A stretch of 64,000 nucleotides of DNA from Clostridium weizhouense (GTDB lineage Bacteria; Bacillota; Clostridia; Clostridiales; Clostridiaceae), in contig NZ_JAHXPT010000005.1 in the NCBI RefSeq assembly GCF_019431045.1, positions 1 to 64,000 on the forward strand. Direction: 5' to 3'. The notes beneath the pieces are model-generated. The model worked only from the letters and a program-made list of their open reading frames with translations, was not told where the DNA came from and made no database searches. The position numbers and the translations under genes were made by a program. The stretch's first letter is position 1. Each line of letters opens with the position of its first letter. This document shows, piece by piece, positions 38,297-46,567 of the stretch.

Positions 38297-39970
38297 TTAC
38301 TTTCCTTCTATATATGCTTTATCAAAGTATATAAATCCTAATGGAGATACTCTAACATCTTTAACATAATCCTTTATACCTTTTGGATTAGTATAATAGT
38401 ATACAGGAATTATTGGCATATCTTCCATTAATACATCTTCTGCTTGATGCATTAAATCAAATCTCTTTGTAGGATCTTGTTCTGTCTTTGCTGATTTAAT
38501 CAACTCATCATATTTAGGATTATTATATCCTGCATTATTTTGTCCTGAAGTACTAATCCACATTTCTAAGAATGTCATTGGATCTACATAATCTCCAATC
38601 CATGCATGTCTTGCTATTAGATATTCCTTATTATCTCTTGTTTTTTGGAATACTTTCCATTCTTGACTTTGAAGCTCAATATTTATTCCTAAATTATTTT
38701 TCCACATATCTTGAACTGCTTGAGCAATTGTTCCATGACCACTTTCAGGATTAAAACTTAATACTATTGAAGGGAACCCTTCTCCATTTGGATAACCTGC
38801 TTCAGCTAATAATTTTTTAGCTTCTTCAATATCTCCTTCTGGTTTAAAATATTTCTTTCCTGCAAAATCTTTTTCATCTTTTCCTTTAATTCCTTCTGGA
38901 ACAAAGCTATAAGCTGGTATTTGTTCAGCTTTAGTTACATTTTTAACTAATGATGGTCTATCTATAGCAAGTGCTAACGCTTTTCTTACCTTTACATCAG
39001 ATAAAACTTTTGCAGCTTCTGGATTTATTGATTTAGCCTTTTCAGAAACATTAACACAATAGAAATATGTTCCTAATTGATCAAATATTTTAGCTGTCCC
39101 ATCCTTAACTGCTGTTTGAACTTCTGATAACGGTACAACATCTACCATATCGAATTGTCCTGATTGGTAACTTGCCCAAGCTGATGTTTCTTCAGTAACA
39201 AGCTTCATATCAACTTTATCTAGTTTAACTTTATCCTTATCATAATAATTTTCATTTTTATCTAATACTATTTGGTCTTTTATAGCATATTTTGTAATTT
39301 TAAACGGTCCATTTGAAACATATGTTTCAGCATTATTAGCCCATTGAGCATTTCCTTCAACTAATTGTTTATTTACTGGAAAATAACATGGAAAAGCTGT
39401 TAATTCTAAGAAATATGAACATGGTTCTTTCAAAGTAACCTCTAATGTCTTATCATCTATAGCTTTAACTCCAATATCATCTATAGTATCTATTTTACCA
39501 TCTCCATTAATATCTTTTGTTTGATTGAATTCATCGGCACCCTTTACATATGACATTTGATATGCATACTCAGCTGCGGTCTTAGGATTTATTACTCTCT
39601 TCCAAGCGTATTCAAAATCTCCTGCTGTAACTGCCTCTCCATTTGACCATTTGCTATCTCTTAAATGGAATGTATAAACTGTTCCATCTTGAGAAACATC
39701 CCATTTTTCTGCTACTCCTGGAATTGCTTTATCATTCTCATCTAATTTGCATAGTCCCTCAAAAGCATTTACAAGAACTATTCCTCCATCCACTGCATTA
39801 TTTAATGCAGGATCTAAAGTTTTAGGATCAGCATTTAGATTATAAGTAAGAATTTTTCCATCTTTTTCCGCTGTTTTTTTTGTTGCTCCACCACATCCAG
39901 CTAAAACTGACATTCCTAAACTCAATGCTAAAGTTGTAGCACATAGCTTTTTAAGCTTACTTTTTTTCAT
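38297..39970 (-). CDS. oppA: Oligopeptide ABC transporter substrate-binding lipoprotein (copy 2)
   Basis: This 557-residue SBP_bac_5 family lipoprotein has lipobox LAGC and the same layout as copy 1 (31709-33355), with near-identical stretches such as YNLNADPKTLDPAL and VSPLGFIYFDKAYIEGK. An insert DFNQTKDINGDGKIDTIDDIG-like, resembling a short Ca-binding loop (residues about 150-170), is absent from copy 1. It has its own consensus promoter and terminator upstream of oppBCDF, so its level can be set apart from the transporter. Two receptors may give two peptide ranges. Confidence 0.92.
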   Translation of the reverse strand: MKKSKLKKLCATTLALSLGMSVLAGCGGATKKTAEKDGKILTYNLNADPKTLDPALNNAVDGGIVLVNAFEGLCKLDENDKAIPGVAEKWDVSQDGTVYTFHLRDSKWSNGEAVTAGDFEYAWKRVINPKTAAEYAYQMSYVKGADEFNQTKDINGDGKIDTIDDIGVKAIDDKTLEVTLKEPCSYFLELTAFPCYFPVNKQLVEGNAQWANNAETYVSNGPFKITKYAIKDQIVLDKNENYYDKDKVKLDKVDMKLVTEETSAWASYQSGQFDMVDVVPLSEVQTAVKDGTAKIFDQLGTYFYCVNVSEKAKSINPEAAKVLSDVKVRKALALAIDRPSLVKNVTKAEQIPAYSFVPEGIKGKDEKDFAGKKYFKPEGDIEEAKKLLAEAGYPNGEGFPSIVLSFNPESGHGTIAQAVQDMWKNNLGINIELQSQEWKVFQKTRDNKEYLIARHAWIGDYVDPMTFLEMWISTSGQNNAGYNNPKYDELIKSAKTEQDPTKRFDLMHQAEDVLMEDMPIIPVYYYTNPKGIKDYVKDVRVSPLGFIYFDKAYIEGK

Positions 39971-40077
39971 TATTATTAGCCTCCTTTTTATTTAACTGAC
40001 ATAATAATCTTCTTTATTTTGAACCCCCAAAAATTATTAATATCATTTTTTAATTTTTAATAGTTAATATTTATTAA

Positions 40078-40105
40078 ATTATATAATATTTTAGACTTTT
40101 GTCAA
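40078..40105 (-). promoter_or_regulatory. Promoter of oppA copy 2
   Basis: On the minus strand, -35 TTGACA (40100-40105), 16-bp spacer, -10 TATAAT (40078-40083). The spacing is the same as that of the oppB promoter. The leader is about 100 bases. Confidence 0.8.
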
Positions 40106-40416
40106 ATAAATCATTTATTATAAATGCATTATTTAACACATTAATAATAACAATTTATTAAAAAACACTTAATTTATTATAATTTATTTTAAAATTGGTT
40201 TATTTTTCTTATTTTTTTATTCAGTTTTATATTTTTTTATTAAAAAACTATTACAAAATCTACTAAGAATTTATTGTTTTTCCTATATCTATCAATTAGG
40301 AGTTTAATAATTTTCTATATAATAATTTGTATTTTTAAAACTTTATTCATTTTTATATTTAATTTTTCACTTCTCAAACTATTATTTATAGAATTCCCTA
40401 AATAGATAAAAAAAAT

Positions 40417-40450
40417 GTATTAAATATCTATATATATAAATATTTAATAC
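40417..40450 (-). terminator. Terminator of the aminotransferase gene
   Basis: A 15-bp A/T-rich stem (GTATTAAATATCTATA against TATAAATATTTAATAC, one mismatch) followed on the minus strand by ATTTTTTTTATC, ten bases after the stop codon. Confidence 0.75.
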
Positions 40451-40458
40451 AAAATATA

Positions 40459-41592
40459 CTATAATGTTTTTATAAAATTTTCTAATCTATTAAAAGCTTC
40501 TGTTAGTATATCACCTGAGTAGCAATAGGATATTCTCATATAACCTTCCCCAAAATCTCCAAATGCACTTCCTGGTACACAAGCAACTTTTCCTTCTTTT
40601 AATAATCTAGTACAAAATTCTTCTGAAGACATATTAAACTTTTTTATTGATGGAAAAATATAAAAAGCACCTTTTGGATCTACTACATCTATTCCAATTT
40701 CATTTAATCTTTTAATACAATAATTCTTTCTTTTTTCAAAAGTATTTTTCATTTTTTCAACATCTCCAAGACAACTTTTCAGTCCTTCTAAAGCTCCCCA
40801 TTGAGATATTGATGTTGCACATGATACTGCATATTGATGTACTTTTATTAACTCTTTCATAAGTTTGTTACTACATGCAAAATATCCTACTCTAAGACCT
40901 GTCATTGAGAATATTTTTGAGAAGCCACTTACATATATAATTTTTTCTTTTACCTCTTCACTTTGAGCTACTGAATAATATTCATCAAATATTATTGCTG
41001 AATACATTTCATCTGTAATTACAATAATATCATTTTCTTTTATTAAACTTATTAAATCATCTCTTTGTTCTTTAGATAATATAGCACCTGTTGGGTTTGA
41101 TGGAAAAGAAAGAAGTAAATACTTAATATTCTGTTCATCTATTTTTTTCTTAATCTCATTTATATTTAATGTAAAATCTTCATTTAAAGAATAATTTACT
41201 ACAGTTCCTCCTAATATATTTGATATACTTTCATATGCTGGATAAGCAGGTGATGGAATTAAAATCTTATCTTCTTCATTTATAAGAGCAGATAATATTA
41301 CATATAAGCCCTCACTTCCCCCTACTGTTATGCAAATTTCATCTTTATTATAATTAATGCTACATGTTCTTAAGTATTTACTTATTTCCTCTCGTAACTC
41401 TTCAATTCCTGCATTTGATGTATATGTAGTTTTATTTTCCTCAATTGCTTTAATCATTGATTTTTTTATATTCTCAGGTACATTAAAATCTGGTTGACCA
41501 AGTGTTAAGGATATTGCACCTTCAACTTTTTGGACTTTTTCATAGAATCTTCTTATTCCTGAAATTTGTACATTTTTTACTCTTTTATTCAT
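40459..41592 (-). CDS. patA: PLP-dependent aminotransferase, probably N-acetyl-diaminopimelate aminotransferase (PatA-like)
   Basis: This 377-residue fold-type I aminotransferase has PLP Lys 226 (SGFSKIFSMTGLRVGY), Asp 194/Tyr 197 (ITDEMY), Asn 166 (PSNPTGA) and C-terminal Arg (MRISY). It could serve many amino acids. Its position, divergent from dapH (which makes the N-acetyl substrate), and its PatA-like overall sequence suggest that it forms N-acetyl-LL-diaminopimelate. That assignment is from context; sequence alone does not decide it. AAGGAG lies before the ATG. Confidence 0.75.
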   Translation of the reverse strand: MNKRVKNVQISGIRRFYEKVQKVEGAISLTLGQPDFNVPENIKKSMIKAIEENKTTYTSNAGIEELREEISKYLRTCSINYNKDEICITVGGSEGLYVILSALINEEDKILIPSPAYPAYESISNILGGTVVNYSLNEDFTLNINEIKKKIDEQNIKYLLLSFPSNPTGAILSKEQRDDLISLIKENDIIVITDEMYSAIIFDEYYSVAQSEEVKEKIIYVSGFSKIFSMTGLRVGYFACSNKLMKELIKVHQYAVSCATSISQWGALEGLKSCLGDVEKMKNTFEKRKNYCIKRLNEIGIDVVDPKGAFYIFPSIKKFNMSSEEFCTRLLKEGKVACVPGSAFGDFGEGYMRISYCYSGDILTEAFNRLENFIKTL

Positions 41593-42026
41593 ATTTTTTT
41601 ATATCTCCTTCTTAAGTTTTATTTCACATATTATATCACTTATATAAATGATATCCCCAAAATTATATACGAATTTATTTTCTTAAAAACTATATTGTTT
41701 TACTAATATTTCATATCCTGTTTTCCCAATTCAATCAATAAATAATATTTAAGTAGAACTTTTTTATAAGACTATTCTACATTATTAATATATCTCATTC
41801 AAACTATTTATATATATGTTTTAATTAACTATATGTGGTTAAAAGCATATAGTTTATAAATTTTCCATTTAAGTTCCTTAATCTACTGTTAATCAATACC
41901 TTTTATAAATATTCTAAAATTTATATCAATAAACAAATTTTTTCAAACTTATATGTTTTTACTCTTTTATTTATTTTATATTTTTATTATAATTAAATTA
42001 ATTGTAAATAATGAAAGGGTGATACA
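41593..42026. other. Divergent intergenic region between the aminotransferase and dapH
   Basis: About 430 bases that should carry both promoters. A hairpin TAACTATATG/CATATAGTTTA near 41827-41856 is visible, and TATAAT near 41990 may be the dapH -10 box, without a well-placed -35. A faint similarity of 41770-41810 to the dispersed repeat was seen but not trusted. Confidence 0.5.
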
Positions 42027-42737
42027 ATGTCTTATAATCTAACTGATCCTTATGAAATCGCTAGATTTATTAAAGAATCAAAAAAATCAACACCAGTTAA
42101 AGTATATGTTAATGGAGACTTAAGTAATGCTTCAATGGATAATATAGAATGGTATGGTGCTAATAGCTTTTACATATTAATAGGAGAATCTGATGCTATT
42201 ACTAAAATAATATTAGATAATAAACATCTTATCAAACATTTTAGAATAGAAAATGATAGAAGAAATTCTGCTATTCCTATGCTTGATTTATTAGAAGTTG
42301 AAGCAAGAATAGAACCTGGCGCTGTAATTAGAGATAAGGTTACTATTGGTAAAAATGCTGTAGTAATGATGGGCGCTGTAATTAATATAGGTGCTGAAAT
42401 TGGTGAGGGTACTATGGTTGATATGAATGCTGTAGTAGGTGCTCGTGGTAAGCTTGGTAAAAATGTTCATCTTGGTGCTGGCGCTGTTGTTGCTGGCGTT
42501 TTAGAACCACCTAGTAAAGAACCTTGTATTATAGAAGATAATGTTTTAATCGGAGCTAATTCTGTAATTTTGGAAGGAGTTAAAATTGGTGCTGGTGCCG
42601 TTGTAGCTGCTGGTTCAGTTGTGGCTGAAGATGTAGCTGAAGGAATGGTTGTGGCTGGTTCTCCTGCTAAAGTTATAAAATCAGTTGATGAAAAAACAAA
42701 AGGAAAAACTCAACTTTTAGATGATTTAAGAAAATAA
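42027..42737 (+). CDS. dapH: Tetrahydrodipicolinate N-acetyltransferase
   Basis: This 236-residue protein has an N-terminal DapH-specific domain (about 1-85) followed by a left-handed beta-helix of hexapeptide repeats ([22 protein letters not shown] and so on). It transfers acetyl from acetyl-CoA to tetrahydrodipicolinate, the dapB product, in the acetylase branch of diaminopimelate synthesis. It is divergent from a PatA-like aminotransferase that would do the next step. AAAGGGTG lies before the ATG. Confidence 0.95.
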   Translation: MSYNLTDPYEIARFIKESKKSTPVKVYVNGDLSNASMDNIEWYGANSFYILIGESDAITKIILDNKHLIKHFRIENDRRNSAIPMLDLLEVEARIEPGAVIRDKVTIGKNAVVMMGAVINIGAEIGEGTMVDMNAVVGARGKLGKNVHLGAGAVVAGVLEPPSKEPCIIEDNVLIGANSVILEGVKIGAGAVVAAGSVVAEDVAEGMVVAGSPAKVIKSVDEKTKGKTQLLDDLRK

Positions 42738-42751
42738 TTTCTTACATAAAT

Positions 42752-42786
42752 AAAAATAGGATTTCATAATATGAAATCCTATTTTT
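42752..42786. terminator. Terminator between dapH and the SSB-like gene
   Basis: A 16-bp perfect stem AAAAATAGGATTTCAT/ATGAAATCCTATTTTT with a three-base loop, located between converging genes. T-runs on both sides make it bidirectional. Confidence 0.9.
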
Positions 42787-42831
42787 ATTTTATAATATCG
42801 AGATAGTTTATAAACTTATCTTAACTAATTT

Positions 42832-43482
42832 CTAAACTGCACCTTCTTCATTTGAAGAATTTTCACCTTCAACCTTTTCCATTTTAGATATTGATACTTC
42901 ATAAGCAATTTTCTTAACACTTTCTGTGTCTGAAACCTTCTTTTGGTATTCTCTACTTTGCACTCTTCCCCATACTCTTATATTATCACCAACATTTAAT
43001 GTTTGACAAAATCTAGAATTTCTACCCCATGCAATTGTTGGAATATAATCTGATTTATTATATGCTCTATTTACCGCAAGTAATACATCAGCAATTTCTC
43101 TACCAAATGGTGTTGTCCTATAAATAGGTTCTTTGCAAATATATCCATCTAAGAATATTTCATTAGGATTCTTACTTCTTTCTAAACATTCCTCAATATT
43201 ACGCGCAAAAACTGTAAGTATTAGTTTATTGGATCCATCGACAAACTTATTATAAGATCTCAATTGTCCTTCCACAATTATATCTGATCCAATCTCTAAT
43301 TGTATATTACTAATTAGTCTTTCTGAAACGGTTATATTTAGTCTATCAACCGAATCACTTAGTCTCATCACATCTAAATCAAAAGTATAAAACCCCTCTC
43401 CATACATTTCATGGCTGAATTCTAATTCAGATGCCACTTTACCTTCAAGGTAAATTTTGTTATTTAACATTAAATTATCCAT
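42832..43482 (-). CDS. SSB-family protein with two predicted OB folds
   Basis: This 216-residue protein has two tandem OB-fold-like halves, about 5-100 and 105-205. The second is clearer, with EIFLDGYICKEPIYRTTPFGREIADVLLAVNRAYN and IPTIAWGRNSRFCQTLNVGDNIRVWGRVQSREYQ, close to single-strand DNA-binding protein core sequence. The first half is diverged. There is no acidic DDDIPF-type tail, so it is not the main replicative SSB. The start was taken as ATG 43482, since the longer frame begins with an unsupported GTG. It may help recombination, competence or sporulation; its role is unknown. Confidence 0.75.
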   Translation of the reverse strand: MDNLMLNNKIYLEGKVASELEFSHEMYGEGFYTFDLDVMRLSDSVDRLNITVSERLISNIQLEIGSDIIVEGQLRSYNKFVDGSNKLILTVFARNIEECLERSKNPNEIFLDGYICKEPIYRTTPFGREIADVLLAVNRAYNKSDYIPTIAWGRNSRFCQTLNVGDNIRVWGRVQSREYQKKVSDTESVKKIAYEVSISKMEKVEGENSSNEEGAV

Positions 43483-43571
43483 TGTTACCCCTCTCTCCAC
43501 CGTAAATAAATTTAGTAAATAGTACTCCCACTAGCACTTATTACCATTATAATACAATTACTGGTTTATTT

Positions 43572-44342
43572 TCAATCTTTATTATTATTTTTATGTTGAA
43601 TTCCATTTTCATCAATATAATAATCTTCAAAATATATAAGTTCTCCTACTGTTTTAAACTTATATTCTTGTACTTTAAGCTCATTTATAATTCTTTCTAA
43701 ATTTGCAGGAGTATATTTTGCATTATTATGGAAAAGTAATATTGATCCAGGTGTCACACCTTTCATTACACGTTTATACTCAACTTCTTGTCCTAATTCT
43801 TTCCAATCAACAGAGTCCACATTCCATTGTATAGGAATATAACCTAAGCTTTTTACTTTTTTAAGAGACTGTTTATTATAATCTCCACTTGGAAATCTAA
43901 AAAGTTTTGGCTTTTCTCCTATATATTTTTCAATAATTTCATCTGTTTTTTTAAGTTCTTCTTCTATTCTACTCTCACTTATTTTAGAAAAGTTAGGATG
44001 CTTATAACTATGACTACCTATTTCATGTCCCCCTTCCTTTATAGATTTTAATTTTTCAACATTTTCACTACTATAATTAACCCACCCTCCCATTATAAAG
44101 AATGTTCCTTTTACATTATATTTATCTAATATTTTTAATATGCTTTGAAGATTATCTTTTTCCGCCCAATTTATATCAAATGTTAAGCCAATAGATTTAT
44201 CTTCACATTTTACAGAATATATTGGATTATCCTCTATCTTTCCAGATGTAGTTTGAATATTTTGATTTATACTAAATGACATGAGCATTAAACAAATAAT
44301 AAGAACTAAATCCAGAAATATTCTATATTTTCTCCATTTCAA
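43572..44342 (-). CDS. PdaB-like sporulation polysaccharide deacetylase
   Basis: This 256-residue protein has one N-terminal membrane anchor (about 7-25) and a NodB-type domain. The catalytic motif is LTFDINWAEKD, in place of TFDDG; a TFDxxW pattern is typical of the PdaB family, where it is linked to spore cortex. The metal pair is in EIGSHSYKHP, then FRFPSGDYN and a C-terminal LLFHNN. The lost second acidic residue suggests weak or altered deacetylase activity. The start is TTG (44342), since an in-frame stop lies just upstream. GGAGG lies 14 bases away, which is long. Confidence 0.8.
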   Translation of the reverse strand: MKWRKYRIFLDLVLIICLMLMSFSINQNIQTTSGKIEDNPIYSVKCEDKSIGLTFDINWAEKDNLQSILKILDKYNVKGTFFIMGGWVNYSSENVEKLKSIKEGGHEIGSHSYKHPNFSKISESRIEEELKKTDEIIEKYIGEKPKLFRFPSGDYNKQSLKKVKSLGYIPIQWNVDSVDWKELGQEVEYKRVMKGVTPGSILLFHNNAKYTPANLERIINELKVQEYKFKTVGELIYFEDYYIDENGIQHKNNNKD

Positions 44343-44520
44343 CTTTTTTTACATCTCCTCCTAATATAATTGTTTGACTTACTACATAGCAAAAAAAATA
44401 CTAATAATATACTAAAGTTTATTTGTATTATTTTAGCTATTTATTAATATTAAATATATTCCATAAACAATATTTTATGTTATAATAAAAGTGTTATTTC
44501 AATAATTATGGGGGTAGTTT

Positions 44521-45054
44521 ATGTACGAAAGTTCATCGGAATTAGCAGAAAATAAATTATTAATGCTATATATATTAAAATCAATAAAAGACCCAATATC
44601 TAACACTCAATTTACCGAAATAATTCTTGAAAATAATTTCATCAATTACTTCACACTTCAACAATATTTATGTGAATTAGAGAGTTCAGATTTTGTTATT
44701 TATAAGAAAATTAATGATAAACAGTTACTATATTTGACAAAAAAAGGAGATACTGTTCTTTCATTGTTTAAAGACAGAATATCCCCTTCAAAAATTTCTA
44801 TTATAGATAATTATATAAAAGACAAATTAGAACTTATAAAAAAAGAGCTTACTATACATAGTGATTATACATTAGATAGTAGTGATAATTTTATAGTTGA
44901 TTTAAGAGCCCTAGAAAATCAAAGTTTACTTATGGAACTAAAATTAACAGTTCCATCAAAAAACCAAGCTGTAATTCTTTGCAATAAATGGAAAGAAAAT
45001 CCGTCAGATATATACACAAATATAATAAATATGTTGTTTAATGAAGATCATTAA
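44521..45054 (+). CDS. DUF4364 family protein, probable winged-helix regulator
   Basis: This 177-residue protein of the clostridial DUF4364 family has an N-terminal winged-helix-like part (about 8-75; ENKLLMLYILKSI...LQQYLCELESSDFV) and a C-terminal alpha/beta part. The N-terminus looks like PadR-type DNA-binding proteins, so it may regulate transcription; no target is known. The last four bases of the gene (TTAA) overlap the end of the converging YncE-like gene. Confidence 0.8.
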   Translation: MYESSSELAENKLLMLYILKSIKDPISNTQFTEIILENNFINYFTLQQYLCELESSDFVIYKKINDKQLLYLTKKGDTVLSLFKDRISPSKISIIDNYIKDKLELIKKELTIHSDYTLDSSDNFIVDLRALENQSLLMELKLTVPSKNQAVILCNKWKENPSDIYTNIINMLFNEDH

Positions 45055-45929
45055 ATTAAAATCATAGCATTAGGTTCAGATCCTATTGCTATGGTTTTTA
45101 TACTTTTTTCTTTTAAATTAATTAACTTTAATTGTCCATTTAAATAATCCCCAATAAAAATACATTCACCAACTTTAATAATTCCTCTTGGCATTCCTCC
45201 AACAAATATTTTTCTTTCTTCTATAGCTTTATTTAAATTAACTATGCTAATACTTCCTTCTAATAAATTAGATACATAAACATATCCATTTTCTTCCCAC
45301 AAATCAACCGGAGAAACTCCAACCTTAATTCTTTTTTGTATTGTAAGATTCTTTAATGATATTATTGATATACTTCCATTTGTATTATGACCTACATGAC
45401 TTTCACATACATATAAATATTTTTTATCTTTTGATATAACTATCTTTGCAGGATATTTTCCACATCTTATTTTGGTTATTTCTTTATTCTCTATACAATC
45501 AATTACAGATATACTATCCTCACCCATATTACTTATAAATACATTATTGCCTTCATTAAATAAACTTATGCTATGTGGAAATATACCTGTAGGTAATTCA
45601 AAATTAACTTTATTATTAATTAAATCATATACAAGAAGTGAATTAGATTCCCCACATAAAGCATATAATCTTTCATTATACACAGCTAAATCATTAGGAT
45701 GAGAACCTATATAAAAATTTCTTTCTTCTTTAAACATATCCATATTTATTAAAGATATAGTATTACTATAATTATTTGCTACAAAAAGTTTATTTGAATA
45801 TATTGATAGCCCATGAGGACCAACTCTTGATTCCCCAAGAGATAAATTTAGAGTTTCAACATTTAAAGTTTTAACACCGATTTTATTTAAAGTATCTGAT
45901 CCAGTATTACATACAATAATTGACTTCAT
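45051..45929 (-). CDS. YncE/YVTN-type beta-propeller protein
   Basis: This 292-residue protein has six or seven tandem repeats of about 42 residues, each with an HP/SP... turn and strand pattern (VGPHGLSIYSNKLFVANNYSNTISLIN, IGSHPNDLAVYNERLYALC, TGIFPHSISLF, CGKYPAKIVISKD, VGVSPVDLWEENGYVYVSN, VGGMPRGIIK). This is a seven-blade YncE-like propeller. No signal peptide is seen, so it is cytoplasmic or exported by another route. Function is unknown. It converges with the DUF4364 gene with a 4-bp overlap. Confidence 0.85.
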   Translation of the reverse strand: MKSIIVCNTGSDTLNKIGVKTLNVETLNLSLGESRVGPHGLSIYSNKLFVANNYSNTISLINMDMFKEERNFYIGSHPNDLAVYNERLYALCGESNSLLVYDLINNKVNFELPTGIFPHSISLFNEGNNVFISNMGEDSISVIDCIENKEITKIRCGKYPAKIVISKDKKYLYVCESHVGHNTNGSISIISLKNLTIQKRIKVGVSPVDLWEENGYVYVSNLLEGSISIVNLNKAIEERKIFVGGMPRGIIKVGECIFIGDYLNGQLKLINLKEKSIKTIAIGSEPNAMILI

Positions 45930-46118
45930 TTTCCTCTCTCCTCTTGGATAATCATCTTTGTATTATAATATATTCTTAAAGCACATTATTGGTACAAATA
46001 ATTTTCTGTGATATCTTTATTTATTGACAAAATCCTACTATAATAAATATGTTCCTATAATTAATTAACACATTTTACTATTTATTAAAATGCTTAAAAC
46101 GAAAGGAGAATTTTAAAA

Positions 46119-46364
46119 ATGTTTTCTTATAAAACTAAAGGTGTTTGTTCATCAGTTATTAATATTGAAATAGAAAATAATAAAATACAATCTGTCGATT
46201 TTATAGGAGGTTGTGCTGGAAATCTTTTAGGTATTGGTGCCTTAGTAAAAGGAATGGATGTAGATACAGCCATCAATAAATTGTTAGGAATAAAATGTAA
46301 TACTAAAGATACATCTTGCCCAGATCAATTAGCCAAAGCTTTAATAGAATGGAAATCAAAATAA
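46119..46364 (+). CDS. TSCPD domain protein (TIGR03905 family)
   Basis: This 81-residue protein has the C-terminal TSCPD motif (DTSCPDQLAKALIEW), also found at the C-terminus of some class II ribonucleotide reductases. The N-terminal half carries VCSSVINIEIENNKIQSVDFIGGCAGNLLGIGALVKGM with two cysteines. The role of the stand-alone form is unknown; a redox or metal role with the conserved cysteines would fit. AAAGGAG lies before the ATG. Single gene. Confidence 0.9.
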   Translation: MFSYKTKGVCSSVINIEIENNKIQSVDFIGGCAGNLLGIGALVKGMDVDTAINKLLGIKCNTKDTSCPDQLAKALIEWKSK

Positions 46365-46462
46365 CATAGAAATATTCGATTTAATATATAATAATATATT
46401 AAAAAGATGATTATACTTATCTATTATTTTTTAAATTTGACTTATATTTTATTATAAACAAA

Positions 46463-46506
46463 TTTTTAACCCTCAGGTGAGAATCTTCTCAACTGAGGGT
46501 TAAAAA
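46463..46506. terminator. Strong bidirectional terminator
   Basis: Arms TTTTTAACCCTCAG and CTGAGGGTTAAAAA, 14 bp, with further pairing of GAGAA/TTCTC inside. It separates the TSCPD gene from the converging HIRAN-protein gene and is GC-richer than its surroundings. Confidence 0.9.
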
Positions 46507-46567
46507 TCATTATACACAGTATTATCTGCTATCCTGTAAGGATTATAACTATTACGAGTATTAACTA

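Larger units (their letters stand above)
39971..40458. other. Intergenic region between oppA copy 2 and the aminotransferase
   Basis: About 490 bases, extremely A/T-rich. It holds the oppA promoter (40078-40105) and the aminotransferase terminator (40417-40450). Between 40110 and 40400 I see no frame or other signal. Confidence 0.6.
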
